Assembly: GCF_014174395.1 (NCBI RefSeq)
Contig: NZ_JABEQD010000001.1
Location: forward strand, 62,001 to 126,000
Length of the DNA: 64,000 nt
Origin: Gluconacetobacter aggeris
GTDB lineage: Bacteria > Pseudomonadota > Alphaproteobacteria > Acetobacterales > Acetobacteraceae
Reading direction: 5' to 3'
Part shown: piece after piece, positions 18,900 to 27,494 of the stretch
Layout: every line of letters begins with the position of its first letter
Numbering within the stretch: the first letter of the stretch is position 1
Translations under genes and position numbers: made by a program
Notes under the pieces: generated by a model
Databases searched by the model: none
Told to the model about the DNA's origin: nothing
Seen by the model: the letters and a program-made list of their open reading frames with translations, nothing else

Positions 18900-19496
18900 T
18901 CATGTCCGGCTTCGGGACGCGGTTGGCGGCTGTGATCCGGCGATGAGGATATCGACCAGGCGTCGGGCGCTGGCTTCCCAGCCTGGGGCGGCGGCGACGT
19001 TGGAGACGCCGACCAGGGCGCGGAGGAAATCCAGCGGGTCGAGGTCGGGGCGGATGTCGCCGTTCTGGACCGCGCGGGAGACCAGCCCGTCGATCGTGCC
19101 CTTGATGATCTCGGCCGAGGCCGCGTAGAGCGCGCCCGTGCCGCCGACCAGACCGTTCAGGGCGGGGGCGATGACCTGCTTGGCGGCGATATAGTCCACG
19201 AACAGGAGCATCCACGCGCGCAGGGCCTCGACCGGCGGATGCGTGCCCGCAAGCTGGGTCGCGGCTGCGGCGAGGCGGTCCAGCTCGTTGCGATAGACGG
19301 CCTCGATCAGGGCGTCGCGGTTGGCGAAATGGCGGTAGAGCGTGCCGATTCCGACCCCGGCGCGGCGTGCGACTTCGTCCAGCGCGATGTCGGTCTCGCC
19401 CGACTGGAAGGCGGCTTTCGCCGTGTCCAGCAGGTGCTGGCGGTTGCGCTGGCCGTCGCTGCGCGGTTTGCGGCGCGATATTTTCTCCCCGTCCAC
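18900..19496 (-). CDS. TetR-family repressor
   Basis: 198 residues with the TetR helix-turn-helix at about 18-65 (LLDTAKAAFQSGETDIALDE, then VARRAGVGIGTLYRHFANRDALIEAVYRNEL). The ligand domain resembles the SbtR-like C-terminal type (VDYIAAKQVIAPALNGLVGG). It is divergent from the short-chain dehydrogenase at 19585 and a palindrome lies between the two starts, so it most likely represses that gene and itself. Confidence 0.85.
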   Translation of the reverse strand: MDGEKISRRKPRSDGQRNRQHLLDTAKAAFQSGETDIALDEVARRAGVGIGTLYRHFANRDALIEAVYRNELDRLAAAATQLAGTHPPVEALRAWMLLFVDYIAAKQVIAPALNGLVGGTGALYAASAEIIKGTIDGLVSRAVQNGDIRPDLDPLDFLRALVGVSNVAAAPGWEASARRLVDILIAGSQPPTASRSRT

Positions 19497-19514
19497 CTCT
19501 CTGCCCCTTGTTAA

Positions 19515-19531
19515 GCGGAGTCATCCTCCGC
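19515..19531. promoter_or_regulatory. TetR operator between divergent tetR and SDR genes
   Basis: GCGGAG-TCATC-CTCCGC, perfect 6-bp arms, in the 88-bp divergent promoter region. A further half-site AAGCGGAGCATGC follows at about 19539, so two dimers could bind. Confidence 0.55.
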
Positions 19532-19584
19532 ATATCAATAAGCGGAGCATGCTTCCACATAACTCCCTTTCCCGCTGGAGGCCA

Positions 19585-20568
19585 ATGATGGCACAGGATT
19601 TTGGCGCGACATCCACGACCGAGGATGTTCTTTCCGGGCTTTCCCTTGCGGGCAGGCGCGTGCTGGTGACGGGTGTTTCCGCCGGGCTCGGCGTCGAGAC
19701 GGCGCGGGCGCTGGCGGCCCATGGCGCGCAAGTGGTGGGGGCGGCGCGCGACCTGGACAAGGCGCATCGGGCGACCGCACAGGTGCGCGCGGATGCGGAA
19801 CGCGGCGGCGGTGCGCTGGAGCTGGTTGCACTGGACCTGGCGGACCTGGCCAGCGTGCGGGCCTGTGCGGACGCGCTGAACGCGCGCGCCCTGCCCTTCG
19901 ACCTGGTGATTGCCAATGCGGGCGTGATGGCCACGCCGTTCGGCCATACCAGGGATGGGTTCGAGACGCAGTTCGGCACCAATCACCTGGGGCATTTCGT
20001 GCTGGTCAACCGGATCGCCGGGCTGATGCATGACGGGGCGCGGCTGGTGACTCTGGCCTCGTCGGGTCATCGGTTTTCCGATATCGACCTCGACGATCCG
20101 AATTTCGAGCGGACGGCCTATGAGCCGTTCCTGGCCTATGGACGGTCCAAGACCGCCAACATCCTGTTCGCGGTCGCGTTCGATGCGCGGCATCGGGCGC
20201 GGGGCGTGCGGGCGACGGCCGTGCATCCCGGCGGGATCATCACGGAGCTGGCCCGCCATATGAGCCCCGGGCAGATCGAGGCCATGGTGGCGCAGATCAA
20301 TGAGCGCGCCGCCGCCGAGGGCAAGCCGCCCTTCCGGTTCAAGACCATTCCGCAGGGGGCCGCGACCTCGGCCTGGGCCGGTGTGGTGGCGGACGCCGAC
20401 GCCGTGGGCGGACATTATTGCGAGGATTGCCATGTCAGCGCCGTGGTGCCCGACGACCGGCCGATCAGCCTGATCGAGGGTGGGGTGCGGGCCTATGCCG
20501 TCGATCCGGCCCGCGCGGAGGCGCTGTGGGCGGAGAGCGAGGAGATGGTCGGCGAACGGTTTGGCTGA
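19585..20568 (+). CDS. Short-chain dehydrogenase/reductase (retinol dehydrogenase-like)
   Basis: NAD(P)-dependent oxidoreductase of about 327 residues. Cofactor motif VTGVSAGLGVETARALAAHG near 35, ANAGVMATP near 110 (NAG), the catalytic serine region VTLASSGHRF near 160 and YGRSKTAN near 185 (YxxxK). FGTNHLGHFVLVNR is typical of the RDH/WWOX-like branch. ATG 19585 follows TGGAG at good spacing; the open frame upstream crosses tetR and is rejected. Regulated, by inference, through the palindrome at 19515. Substrate unknown. Confidence 0.85.
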   Translation: MMAQDFGATSTTEDVLSGLSLAGRRVLVTGVSAGLGVETARALAAHGAQVVGAARDLDKAHRATAQVRADAERGGGALELVALDLADLASVRACADALNARALPFDLVIANAGVMATPFGHTRDGFETQFGTNHLGHFVLVNRIAGLMHDGARLVTLASSGHRFSDIDLDDPNFERTAYEPFLAYGRSKTANILFAVAFDARHRARGVRATAVHPGGIITELARHMSPGQIEAMVAQINERAAAEGKPPFRFKTIPQGAATSAWAGVVADADAVGGHYCEDCHVSAVVPDDRPISLIEGGVRAYAVDPARAEALWAESEEMVGERFG

Positions 20569-20645
20569 TCGGGACCCAAGGGTGATGACCGGCGCGCGGA
20601 GCAGGCGCGCCGGGTTGGCGCGGGTGGGGCGTTAGCGCCGCCCCG

Positions 20646-21026
20646 TCAACGCTCGCGCACGGCCTCGGGCATGGGCTGCGGAGCGGAGTTGGCTGCCGCG
20701 CCCTGCGTGGCGCACCCTGCCCCGGACCGGCCGCCCTGCATGGCCATGCCCGGCATGGCACGGCAATCGCCCTGCGGGGCGGCGTTCCGCGTCCGGTTTG
20801 GTGTGGGGGATGGGCCGGCCATCTGCATGCCCTGCATATTCTCCATCGGTCCTTTCATGCTCATGGACCCGTGGTCCATGCCGGACATGTCCATGCCGGA
20901 CATTCCGGACATTCCGGACATGCTCTGCGCTGTGCCGGCGGTGCCTTGCGCGGCTGCCTGAACGGCGTGGAGCCCGGCCAGCAGGGCGGCCAGCGGCAGG
21001 GCGGTCCTGATGATGGATGGACGCAT
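20646..21026 (-). CDS. Met-rich periplasmic protein of the copper operon
   Basis: 126 residues: signal peptide (IIRTALPLAALLAGLHAVQA, cleaved near AQA-AAQG), then a methionine-rich stretch at residues 36-70 built on SGM/DMSGMDHGSM units, and a second cluster MPGMAM near 91. Such Met/His motifs bind Cu(I) in CopA, CopB and CusF-like proteins. It is the last gene of the copper operon, 56 bp after copB, with AAGGA upstream of its ATG. Most of its amino-acid variety is low-complexity, so it is probably a copper sponge or shuttle. No named family recognised. Confidence 0.7.
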   Translation of the reverse strand: MRPSIIRTALPLAALLAGLHAVQAAAQGTAGTAQSMSGMSGMSGMDMSGMDHGSMSMKGPMENMQGMQMAGPSPTPNRTRNAAPQGDCRAMPGMAMQGGRSGAGCATQGAAANSAPQPMPEAVRER

Positions 21027-21082
21027 CGGAGAGATTTTCCTTCTGTCTGGTTTTGAGACCGTCGGGGCGATCACGGGCGGGG

Positions 21083-21847
21083 TCAGAACCATAGCCTGAT
21101 TCCGGCGGTGACGTTCACGCCGTGGACCCGCTGCCCGCGCGCGCGGGCCATGCTGGCGGCCTGGTCGAAGCTGCTGGTGTAGGTCACGCCCAGATAGGGG
21201 GCGATCTTGCGGTGCCATTCGTAGCGCAGGCGCAATCCGGTATCGAGATCCGACAGGCCGCGCCCGTTGCCGCGGGCACGGTCGTTGGTGGAATAGAGGT
21301 TCATTTCCACCTGGGGCTGGAGGATCAGGCGGTTGGTCAGCAGCAGGTCGTACGATCCCTGCAGCCGGGCCGCCGCGCCGCGATCGCTGAAATAGGCGGT
21401 GGCTTCGAGCTGGAAGAAATACAGCGCCAGCCCTTCGACGCCCACCGCGCCCCAGGCGCGGGTCGGCCCGGCATCGATATCGACCCGCACGCCGGACTGC
21501 ACGTCGAAATAGCGGGAGACGGCGCGGTCGTACAGCACTTCGTGGTCGCCGTCGCCGAAGCGGCCGTCTGTGCCGACCGTGCCTTCGGATTTCAGCCACA
21601 GCTTGTCGTAGTCGGTGCCGAACCAGGCCTGGCCGTCATAGCGGAACTGGCCGCCATGGCTGTTGGCGCGGGCTTCGAACTCGTCGAGCAGCGCGTGGCT
21701 GTAGAGCATGTGGTCCATGACGGGCGGCATGCCGCCGACATAGGCGACGGGGGCTTCGTCCATGCCGCCAGTCGTGCCGCCATCGGCCGCGTGGGCGGTG
21801 CCTGTGCAGAGGATGAGGGCCAGGGTGGCCGGGAGCCGCGCCCTCAT
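21083..21847 (-). CDS. copB: Copper resistance outer-membrane protein B
   Basis: 254 residues with a signal peptide (LPATLALILCTGTAHAADGG) and the CopB beta-barrel family core: MLYSHALLDEFEARAN, YDGQAWFGTDYDKLWLKSEG, LYDRAVSRYFDVQSGVR, LQGSYDLLLTNRLILQPQVE and a C-terminal aromatic (IRLWF), as outer-membrane proteins need. The N-terminal Met-rich region present in Pseudomonas CopB is almost absent here, being supplied perhaps by the separate Met-rich protein downstream. The ATG overlaps the copA stop (ATGA at 21844), so the two are coupled. Confidence 0.88.
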   Translation of the reverse strand: MRARLPATLALILCTGTAHAADGGTTGGMDEAPVAYVGGMPPVMDHMLYSHALLDEFEARANSHGGQFRYDGQAWFGTDYDKLWLKSEGTVGTDGRFGDGDHEVLYDRAVSRYFDVQSGVRVDIDAGPTRAWGAVGVEGLALYFFQLEATAYFSDRGAAARLQGSYDLLLTNRLILQPQVEMNLYSTNDRARGNGRGLSDLDTGLRLRYEWHRKIAPYLGVTYTSSFDQAASMARARGQRVHGVNVTAGIRLWF

Positions 21848-23613
21848 GCCACCACCACGGTGCGGAACATGCCGACCTCCATGTGATAGAGCAGGTGGCA
21901 GTGATAGGCCCACAAGCCGGGCTCGTCGGCGGTGACGAGGTAGCTGAGCCTTTCGCCGGGCTTGACGATGATCGTGTGCTTGTAGGGGCGGAAGGCGCCG
22001 TGGCCGTTTTCCAGCTCGCTCCATAATCCGTGCAGGTGGATCGGGTGTTCCATCATCGTGTCGTTGATCAGCACGAAGCGCACGCGCTCGCCCACGCGCA
22101 GGCGGATCGGCGGGGCTTCGGAGAATTTCCGCCCGTCGAAGCCCCAGATGAAGCGCTCCATGTTGCCGGTCAGGCGCAGGGTAATCTCGCGCGAGGGGGG
22201 GCGCGGATCGGCGCCCGGGATGGTGGCGCGCAGGTCGGCGTAGGTGAGGACGCGCCTGCCGTTGCCCTCGAGCCCCGCGCCCGGTTCCGCCAGCCGGCTG
22301 GTGGGCATTTGGGCGATATTCTGCATTTCGACGCCCAGCGGTGGGGCGGGTGGTGTGGACGGCGTTGGGGCGGGCGCGGTGTCCATCTTCATGCCGGGCG
22401 GCATGGCGCCCTGTTCCTTGCCGGTCATGTCCATTCCGGGCATGTCCCTATGGGGCGTGTCCATGCCAGCCATGCCCATGTCGGCCATCGTGCGCAGGGG
22501 GCGCGGGTCCATGGGGGGGATCGGGCCGGTCTGGCCGGGGGCGGTGGCCAGCGTGCCGCGTGCGTAGCCGGTGCGGTCTTCGGATTGGGCGAAGATCGTG
22601 TAGGGGCCGGGGCCGGAGGGGGTGACGATCACGTCGTAGGTCTCGGCCGGGGCGATGCGGAATTCGTCGACCGGTACCGGCTCGACATCGTTGCCGTCGG
22701 CCTGCACCACCTGCATCGTCAGGCCGGGAATCCGCACGTCGAACAGCGTCATCGACGCCGCGTTGATCACGCGCAGGCGCACGCGCTCGCCGGGGCGGAA
22801 CAGGCCGGTCCAGTTGGCGGCGGGGGCGCAGCCATTGATCAGATAGGTATAGATGATACCCGACACGTCCGAAATATCGGTCGGCGCCATGTTCATCGCG
22901 CCCCAGCGCAGCCGGTCGGCGATGGTGGGGCCCAGCCCCTGCCGTGCGGCGTCACGGACGAAGGTGCCGACCGTGCGCTGGCGGAAATTGTAATAATCGC
23001 TCTGGAACTTCAGGTTCGAGACGATGTCGGCCGGGTCCACGTCCGTCCAGTCCGACAGGACGATCACGTATTCGCGGTCGAACGGTTGGGCGTAGCCGGC
23101 CCTGGGGTCGACGATCAGCGCACCGTAGAGGCCGATCTGTTCCTGGAAGCCGGAATGGCTGTGATACCAGTAAGTGCCGCTCTGATGCAGGCGGAACCGG
23201 TAGGTGAAGCGGCCGCCCGGCGGAATGCCGGCGAAGCTTAGGCCGGGCACGCCGTCCATGTCCGCCGGCAGACGGATGCCGTGCCAGTGGATGGAACTGG
23301 GTTCGCGCAACTGGTTGGTGACCGTCAGTTCCACCGTGTCGCCCTGCCGCCAGCGCAGGATCGGGGCCGGGGTGGTGCCGTTGATGCCGATGGCGCGCGC
23401 CGGCCGGCCGGTGACGTTGACGCCGACCGGGCCGATCGCGAGGTCGAAGCGCGTATCCGGTGCGGCGGGGGGAATGCCCGAGGAGGGCGGTGCAGGGGTG
23501 GCCGGGGCCGCGAGAGCGCCCGCGCGGCACAGGCCGGTGCCGCCCAGGCCGGCACCGATGACGAAGCGGCGGCGCGTCAGCGCCCGCTGCCGCGCGAGGG
23601 GAAGAGAAATCAT
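21844..23613 (-). CDS. copA: Periplasmic multicopper oxidase, copper resistance protein A
   Basis: Oxidises Cu(I) in the periplasm. About 589 residues from ATG 23613. The N-terminus has a twin-arginine signal (RRRFVIGAGLGGTG). Copper ligands are in SIHWHGIRLP near 118, YWYHSHSGFQEQ near 160, HPIHLHGLWSE near 530 and the type-1 site YHCHLLYHMEVGMF near 575. A Met-rich insert (DMGMAGMDTPHRDMPGMDMTG) lies near 435, a CopA hallmark. The frame is open to 23901 but the TAT motif should be close to the start, so I use the internal ATG. Coupled to copB. Confidence 0.92.
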   Translation of the reverse strand: MISLPLARQRALTRRRFVIGAGLGGTGLCRAGALAAPATPAPPSSGIPPAAPDTRFDLAIGPVGVNVTGRPARAIGINGTTPAPILRWRQGDTVELTVTNQLREPSSIHWHGIRLPADMDGVPGLSFAGIPPGGRFTYRFRLHQSGTYWYHSHSGFQEQIGLYGALIVDPRAGYAQPFDREYVIVLSDWTDVDPADIVSNLKFQSDYYNFRQRTVGTFVRDAARQGLGPTIADRLRWGAMNMAPTDISDVSGIIYTYLINGCAPAANWTGLFRPGERVRLRVINAASMTLFDVRIPGLTMQVVQADGNDVEPVPVDEFRIAPAETYDVIVTPSGPGPYTIFAQSEDRTGYARGTLATAPGQTGPIPPMDPRPLRTMADMGMAGMDTPHRDMPGMDMTGKEQGAMPPGMKMDTAPAPTPSTPPAPPLGVEMQNIAQMPTSRLAEPGAGLEGNGRRVLTYADLRATIPGADPRPPSREITLRLTGNMERFIWGFDGRKFSEAPPIRLRVGERVRFVLINDTMMEHPIHLHGLWSELENGHGAFRPYKHTIIVKPGERLSYLVTADEPGLWAYHCHLLYHMEVGMFRTVVVA

Positions 23614-23704
23614 GTCTTGGTCATCCGCCAGGAAGAACGATCTGCGATCCGGCGCGTGCGAGCGGCCTGGTGGGCCGGTCGCCGCGGCGTTCAGGGACAG
23701 GTTC

Positions 23705-24115
23705 TCAGCCGCGGAGTCTGGGTGGACGCAGGGTGGGCGCAAGGACGCGGCCGGCACGGCGGTCGGAGCGGACGGGTTGCACCGAGGCGACACGGTGCAG
23801 GGCGGATGGGGCCTGGGCGGTCGGGGTGGGGAGCCAGGCGGCGCATGCGCCCTGTGGGCAGCAGGAATCGACGGCGTGGCCGTGGTGACGGCCAGGGGCA
23901 TGGCAGGAGACGGGCCTGTCGGGCACGGGGGCGGCCGTGGCGTCGCAGCCCATGTCCATGCAGGGCATGGCCGCCATGGGGAACGACGCGGAGGTGGCGG
24001 GCGACAGGGTGGCGGGCAGCATCAGCCCGACCAGCAGCAGCAGGCTGGCCAGCATCCGTCCCGTCGCTGTCGAGATGACCCCCTGCATTCTCCCCGTCCC
24101 GTCACCGGCGCGCAT
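23705..24115 (-). CDS. Small Cys/His/Met-rich exported protein, copper operon leader gene
   Basis: 136 residues. A hydrophobic N-terminal segment (MLASLLLLVGLMLPATL, about 19-35) looks like a signal or anchor, followed by putative metal ligands MPCMDMGCD, SCHAPGRHHGHAVDSCCPQG. This arrangement resembles DUF2946-like small proteins often placed before copA, but I cannot assign the family. ATG 24115 has GGAAGG seven bases upstream, which decides the start; the frame open to 24607 overlaps the divergent CBS gene and is rejected. Lies 91 bp upstream of copA on the same strand. Confidence 0.6.
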   Translation of the reverse strand: MRAGDGTGRMQGVISTATGRMLASLLLLVGLMLPATLSPATSASFPMAAMPCMDMGCDATAAPVPDRPVSCHAPGRHHGHAVDSCCPQGACAAWLPTPTAQAPSALHRVASVQPVRSDRRAGRVLAPTLRPPRLRG

Positions 24116-24269
24116 GGCCGCACCTTCCACGGAACCTGCATTTTCGTCCAGCCTTTTCCCCCGCGCCTGCCGTGGGCGCGGGGCACTCTTCACAAAATCC
24201 GGACTGCGATTGCGGGGGCCGGGGTGCGTGCCCATCATCGGTGAGTCTCTAGAGCAAAGGCTGTACGCC

Positions 24270-24980
24270 ATGAAAGTCCGGGACATCATGACATCACCGG
24301 TGTTCTGCCTCCAACCGACGCAGGGCATCTCCGACGCGATCCAACTGATGCTGGAGCGCAGGATCAGCGGGGTGCCCGTCACCACCGCGCAGGGGGAACT
24401 GGTCGGCATCGTGACCGAAGGCGACCTGTTGCGGCGGCACGAGCTGGGTACGGTCGGCGCGCATTCGTGGCTGAAGGACCTGTTCCTCTCGCCCGGGAGC
24501 CGGGCGGAGGAATATGTCCATACCCATGGCCGCAAGGTTGCCGACGTGATGACCGACCAGCCCGTCACCATCGAGCCGGATGCGCGCCTGTCGGACGCCA
24601 TCGACATGATGACCGTCCATCACGTCCGGCGCCTGCCGGTGCTCCAGGATGGCAGGGTGATCGGTATTCTGGCGCGGGCCGATGTGCTGCGCGCGCTGCT
24701 GCCGCTGGCCGCCGAGCCGCCCGTGGCCACCGATGACGATGTGATCCGGCAGTCGGTCGAGGCCGCGCTGGAAAGGGGACTGGGTGCGGGGATTCGGGAC
24801 CTCGTGAAGGTCGAGGTCTATCATGGGGCGGTTGTCCTGAGCGGCGCCGTGACCGATGAGCGGCTGGTCTCGGCCACGCGGGTGGCGGCGGAGAACACGC
24901 CGGGGGTGACGTCGGTGACCAATCAGTTGATCGTCGTCGGGCCCTTTGTGGGGGCCAGCGTTCCGACGCCGCCTTTGTAG
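24270..24980 (+). CDS. CBS-pair and BON domain protein
   Basis: 236 residues. Two CBS domains (VRDIMTSPVFCLQPTQGISD at 3-60 and VADVMTDQPVTIEPDARLSD at about 90-145) precede a BON domain (VEVYHGAVVLSGAVTDERL to VTNQLIVV, about 185-226). CBS pairs bind adenosyl ligands and BON domains bind phospholipid or protein partners (family knowledge). ATG 24270 begins the first CBS domain and has AAAGG upstream. Divergent from the copper operon, convergent with the EamA remnant. Function probably stress- or nucleotide-sensing; not known. Confidence 0.85.
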   Translation: MKVRDIMTSPVFCLQPTQGISDAIQLMLERRISGVPVTTAQGELVGIVTEGDLLRRHELGTVGAHSWLKDLFLSPGSRAEEYVHTHGRKVADVMTDQPVTIEPDARLSDAIDMMTVHHVRRLPVLQDGRVIGILARADVLRALLPLAAEPPVATDDDVIRQSVEAALERGLGAGIRDLVKVEVYHGAVVLSGAVTDERLVSATRVAAENTPGVTSVTNQLIVVGPFVGASVPTPPL

Positions 24981-25008
24981 GCAGGTCAAGCAGAAGCGGG
25001 TGCCGGCC

Positions 25009-25545
25009 CTAGCGGGCCGGCGTGCGGGCGGGGGAGAAATGCCGCGCCCCCGCCACGCAGAGCACGACCCCCATGGCGGTCAGCACGAGCTGGCCGCCGA
25101 CCGGTTCGTGCAGCACCAGGAAGGCGAGGAAGAAGCCGAGGAACGGCTGGAGAAGCTGCAACTGCCCGACCGCCGCGATGCCGCCCAGCGCCAGCCCGCG
25201 ATACCAGAACACGAACCCCAGGAACATCGAGAACAGGGTGACATAGGCCAGCCCGGCCCATGCGGAGGGCGCGATACCGCCCCACTGGCCCGGCGCCGTC
25301 GCCACCGCGCCGGCCGCCGACACCGGCAGTGCCACCACCAGCGCCCAGCAGATGACGCGCAGGCCGCCCAGCGTGCGTGACAGGCGACCGCCCTCGGCAT
25401 AGCCCAGCCCGCAGACGATCACGGACAGGATCATCGTCAGGTCGGCGCCGTAGGACCCCGCCCCGCCCCGGCGCGCGGCAAAACCGCAGACCAGCGCCGC
25501 GCCGGCGACCGACCACGCCCAGAAGGCGGCGGAGGGGCGCTCGCC
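25009..25545 (-). pseudogene. EamA/DMT-family transporter, 5' half deleted
   Basis: From GERPSAAFWAWSVAGAALVC to the stop this is the C-terminal part of a ten-helix EamA transporter: WGGIAPSAWAGLAYVTLFSM, LQLLQPFLGFFLAFLVLHEP and the final helix are all clear. The first three or four helices are missing: upstream of 25545 the frame is antisense of the mocR gene and has no transporter character. Divergent mocR-eamA pairs are common, so a deletion appears to have removed the start of eamA and the shared promoter region. No plausible start remains, so I call it non-functional. Confidence 0.6.
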
Positions 25546-25554
25546 CCCGCGCGG

Positions 25555-26928
25555 GTGGCGCAGGTGATGGGGCTGGTGCGCCACCGGATCGAGCGGCGGT
25601 TGCTGACGCCGGGTGCCCGCCTGCCCTCGATCCGTGCCATGACGGACGGTGCGGGGGTGTCGAAATCCACCGTCGTGGAGGCTTATGACCGGTTGCATGC
25701 CGAAGGGGTTATCCGTTCCCGCCCCGGTGCGGGCTTTTATGTGGCCGCCCCGCTGGCACCGCTGTCGCTGGATGTGCCGTCATCGGAGCCGGCGCGGATG
25801 GTCGATCCGGTCTGCATGCTGCGGGCGTCGCTGGAGCAGGACCCGGCTGCGCTGTCGCCCGGATGCGGCTGGCTGCCCGCCGCTTGGATGCCGGAGGAGT
25901 TGGTGCGCCGGGCGTTGCGGGCCGTGGCGCGGGATGGAGCGCCGGATGCGCTGTTCGATTATGACACGCCGCTGGGGCATGCGCCGATCCGTGCCTTCGT
26001 CGCGCGGCGGATGGCGGAGCAGGATGTCGGGGTTTCTCCCGCGCAGATCCTGACGGCGGATTCCGGATCGCACGCGCTGGACCTGATCTGTCGTTTCCTG
26101 CTGCGGCCGGGGGACACGGTGATGGTGGACGATCCGTGCTATTTCAATTTCCTCGCGCTGTTGCGGGCGCATCAGGTGCGGGTGGTGGGTGTGCCTTATC
26201 TGGCCGATGGGCCGGATATTGCTGCCTTTGCGCGGGTCGCGGAGTCCGGCCGGCCGCGGCTCTACATCACCAATTCCGCCATTCATAATCCGACTGGCGC
26301 CGTCCTCTCCCCCGTGGTGGCGCATCGGGTGCTGCGGCTGGCCGAGGCGCATGACATCATCGTGGTGGAAGACGATATCTTTGCCGATTTCGAGGCGGCG
26401 CCGGCCGCGCGTCTGGCCACCTTCGACGGGCTGGAGCGGGTGGTGCGGATCGGCAGTTTTTCCAAGACCGTCTCGGCCTCTTTCCGGTGCGGCTATATCG
26501 CCGTGCGGCCGGACTGGGTGGAGGGGCTGGTGGATCTGCGCGTGGCCAGCGGCATTGCCTCCGGGCGGCTGGCGGCCGGGATCTGCCATGCGGTGCTGAC
26601 CGATAGCGGCTATCGGCGGCATGTGGCGCAGATGCGCACGCGGCTGGACCAGTGCCGCGTGCGGGTGCTGGACCGGCTGAAACGGCTGGGCCTGACGCCG
26701 GTGGTGGAGCCGGCATCAGGCCCGTTCGTCTGGTGCCGCCTGCCCGCGGGGCTGGACGCCACCCGTGTTGCGCGCGGCGCGCTGGCGCATGGCGTGATCC
26801 TGGCGCCGGGCAATCTGTTCAGCGCCAATGGTACCGCGGCCGATTGCCTGCGCTTCAATGTGGCACGGATGGAGAATGAGGCCGTTTATCGTCTGCTGGC
26901 GGATGTGCGGGGGGTGGCTGGGGTGTGA
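25555..26928 (+). CDS. MocR-type regulator (GntR HTH fused to PLP aminotransferase domain)
   Basis: 457 residues: winged-helix GntR domain at about 1-75 (LPSIRAMTDGAGVSKSTVVE and AYDRLHAEGVIRSRPGAGFYV) followed by a fold-type I aminotransferase domain with LTADSGSHALDLICRFLLRPGD, VVEDDIFADFE and the PLP lysine in SFSKTVSASFRCGYI near 305. The protein probably senses an amine or amino acid. The first codons are short compared with relatives, and the GTG start at 25555 sits only 9 bp from the truncated eamA, so the extreme 5' end and promoter may have been lost in the same deletion. Confidence 0.82.
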   Translation: MAQVMGLVRHRIERRLLTPGARLPSIRAMTDGAGVSKSTVVEAYDRLHAEGVIRSRPGAGFYVAAPLAPLSLDVPSSEPARMVDPVCMLRASLEQDPAALSPGCGWLPAAWMPEELVRRALRAVARDGAPDALFDYDTPLGHAPIRAFVARRMAEQDVGVSPAQILTADSGSHALDLICRFLLRPGDTVMVDDPCYFNFLALLRAHQVRVVGVPYLADGPDIAAFARVAESGRPRLYITNSAIHNPTGAVLSPVVAHRVLRLAEAHDIIVVEDDIFADFEAAPAARLATFDGLERVVRIGSFSKTVSASFRCGYIAVRPDWVEGLVDLRVASGIASGRLAAGICHAVLTDSGYRRHVAQMRTRLDQCRVRVLDRLKRLGLTPVVEPASGPFVWCRLPAGLDATRVARGALAHGVILAPGNLFSANGTAADCLRFNVARMENEAVYRLLADVRGVAGV

Positions 26929-27108
26929 GGCGGCAAGAGCCCTGTTTGACGGCCGCTTCCGCCCCCACTCGGCCGTTCCCAGCGGATCAGCCTCTTCCCG
27001 ATTGCAGACCTTCCGAGAGTTTGCCATGCTCACGTGATGGACCGCTCAAACCAGCTTGATCCCGCCGCCGCAGGCCGTGCGGCTAGGGCGGGATTCTCCG
27101 CCGCGTTT

Positions 27109-27402
27109 ATGTCGGACACCAAATGGCGGAAAGCCTTCCGAGCGATTGCCGAAGCGAGCGTTGGCATCCGCGAAATGCTGGTGAAGTTTATCGATGTCGA
27201 CGAGCCGAAAAGGATGCGGTTTCCGCCAAGCCTTGCCTGTCCGCTGGCATATATGGACACGGTAGAGTTTGGCCCAATGGAACTCCGGTCGATCGAGTGG
27301 CTTGAAGTGGGAGCCGACATCGAACCATTGCTCGCGCCTCTCGGCAAGTTTCCGATCGAAAGGTCCGATCGCGGTTCGAGGCTTGTTGGTTACGGCAACT
27401 GA
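27109..27402 (+). CDS. Small unknown protein, DUF6678-like
   Basis: 97 residues from MSDTKWRKAFRAIAEASVGI. The opening MSDTKWRK, the VKFIDVDEPKRM segment and the DTVEFGPMELRSIEWLEV core recall the DUF6678 family, from memory only. An upstream in-frame ATG (27034) would add 25 poorly conserved residues. It is followed by another unknown gene of lower G+C, and both may be recent arrivals. No function is known to me. Confidence 0.5.
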   Translation: MSDTKWRKAFRAIAEASVGIREMLVKFIDVDEPKRMRFPPSLACPLAYMDTVEFGPMELRSIEWLEVGADIEPLLAPLGKFPIERSDRGSRLVGYGN

Positions 27403-27494
27403 CGCTCGGAGACGGCAATTCGGGCATGATCAAGGCTATTTCCAATGACGGACCACGATGCCAATAATCGGGAGTTAGCACTGCGGGGCGTGAT

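Noticed and set aside
23937-24269. Upstream extension of the CBS-BON protein
   Set aside because: It runs antisense through the small copper operon gene, and the CBS domain begins exactly at ATG 24270.
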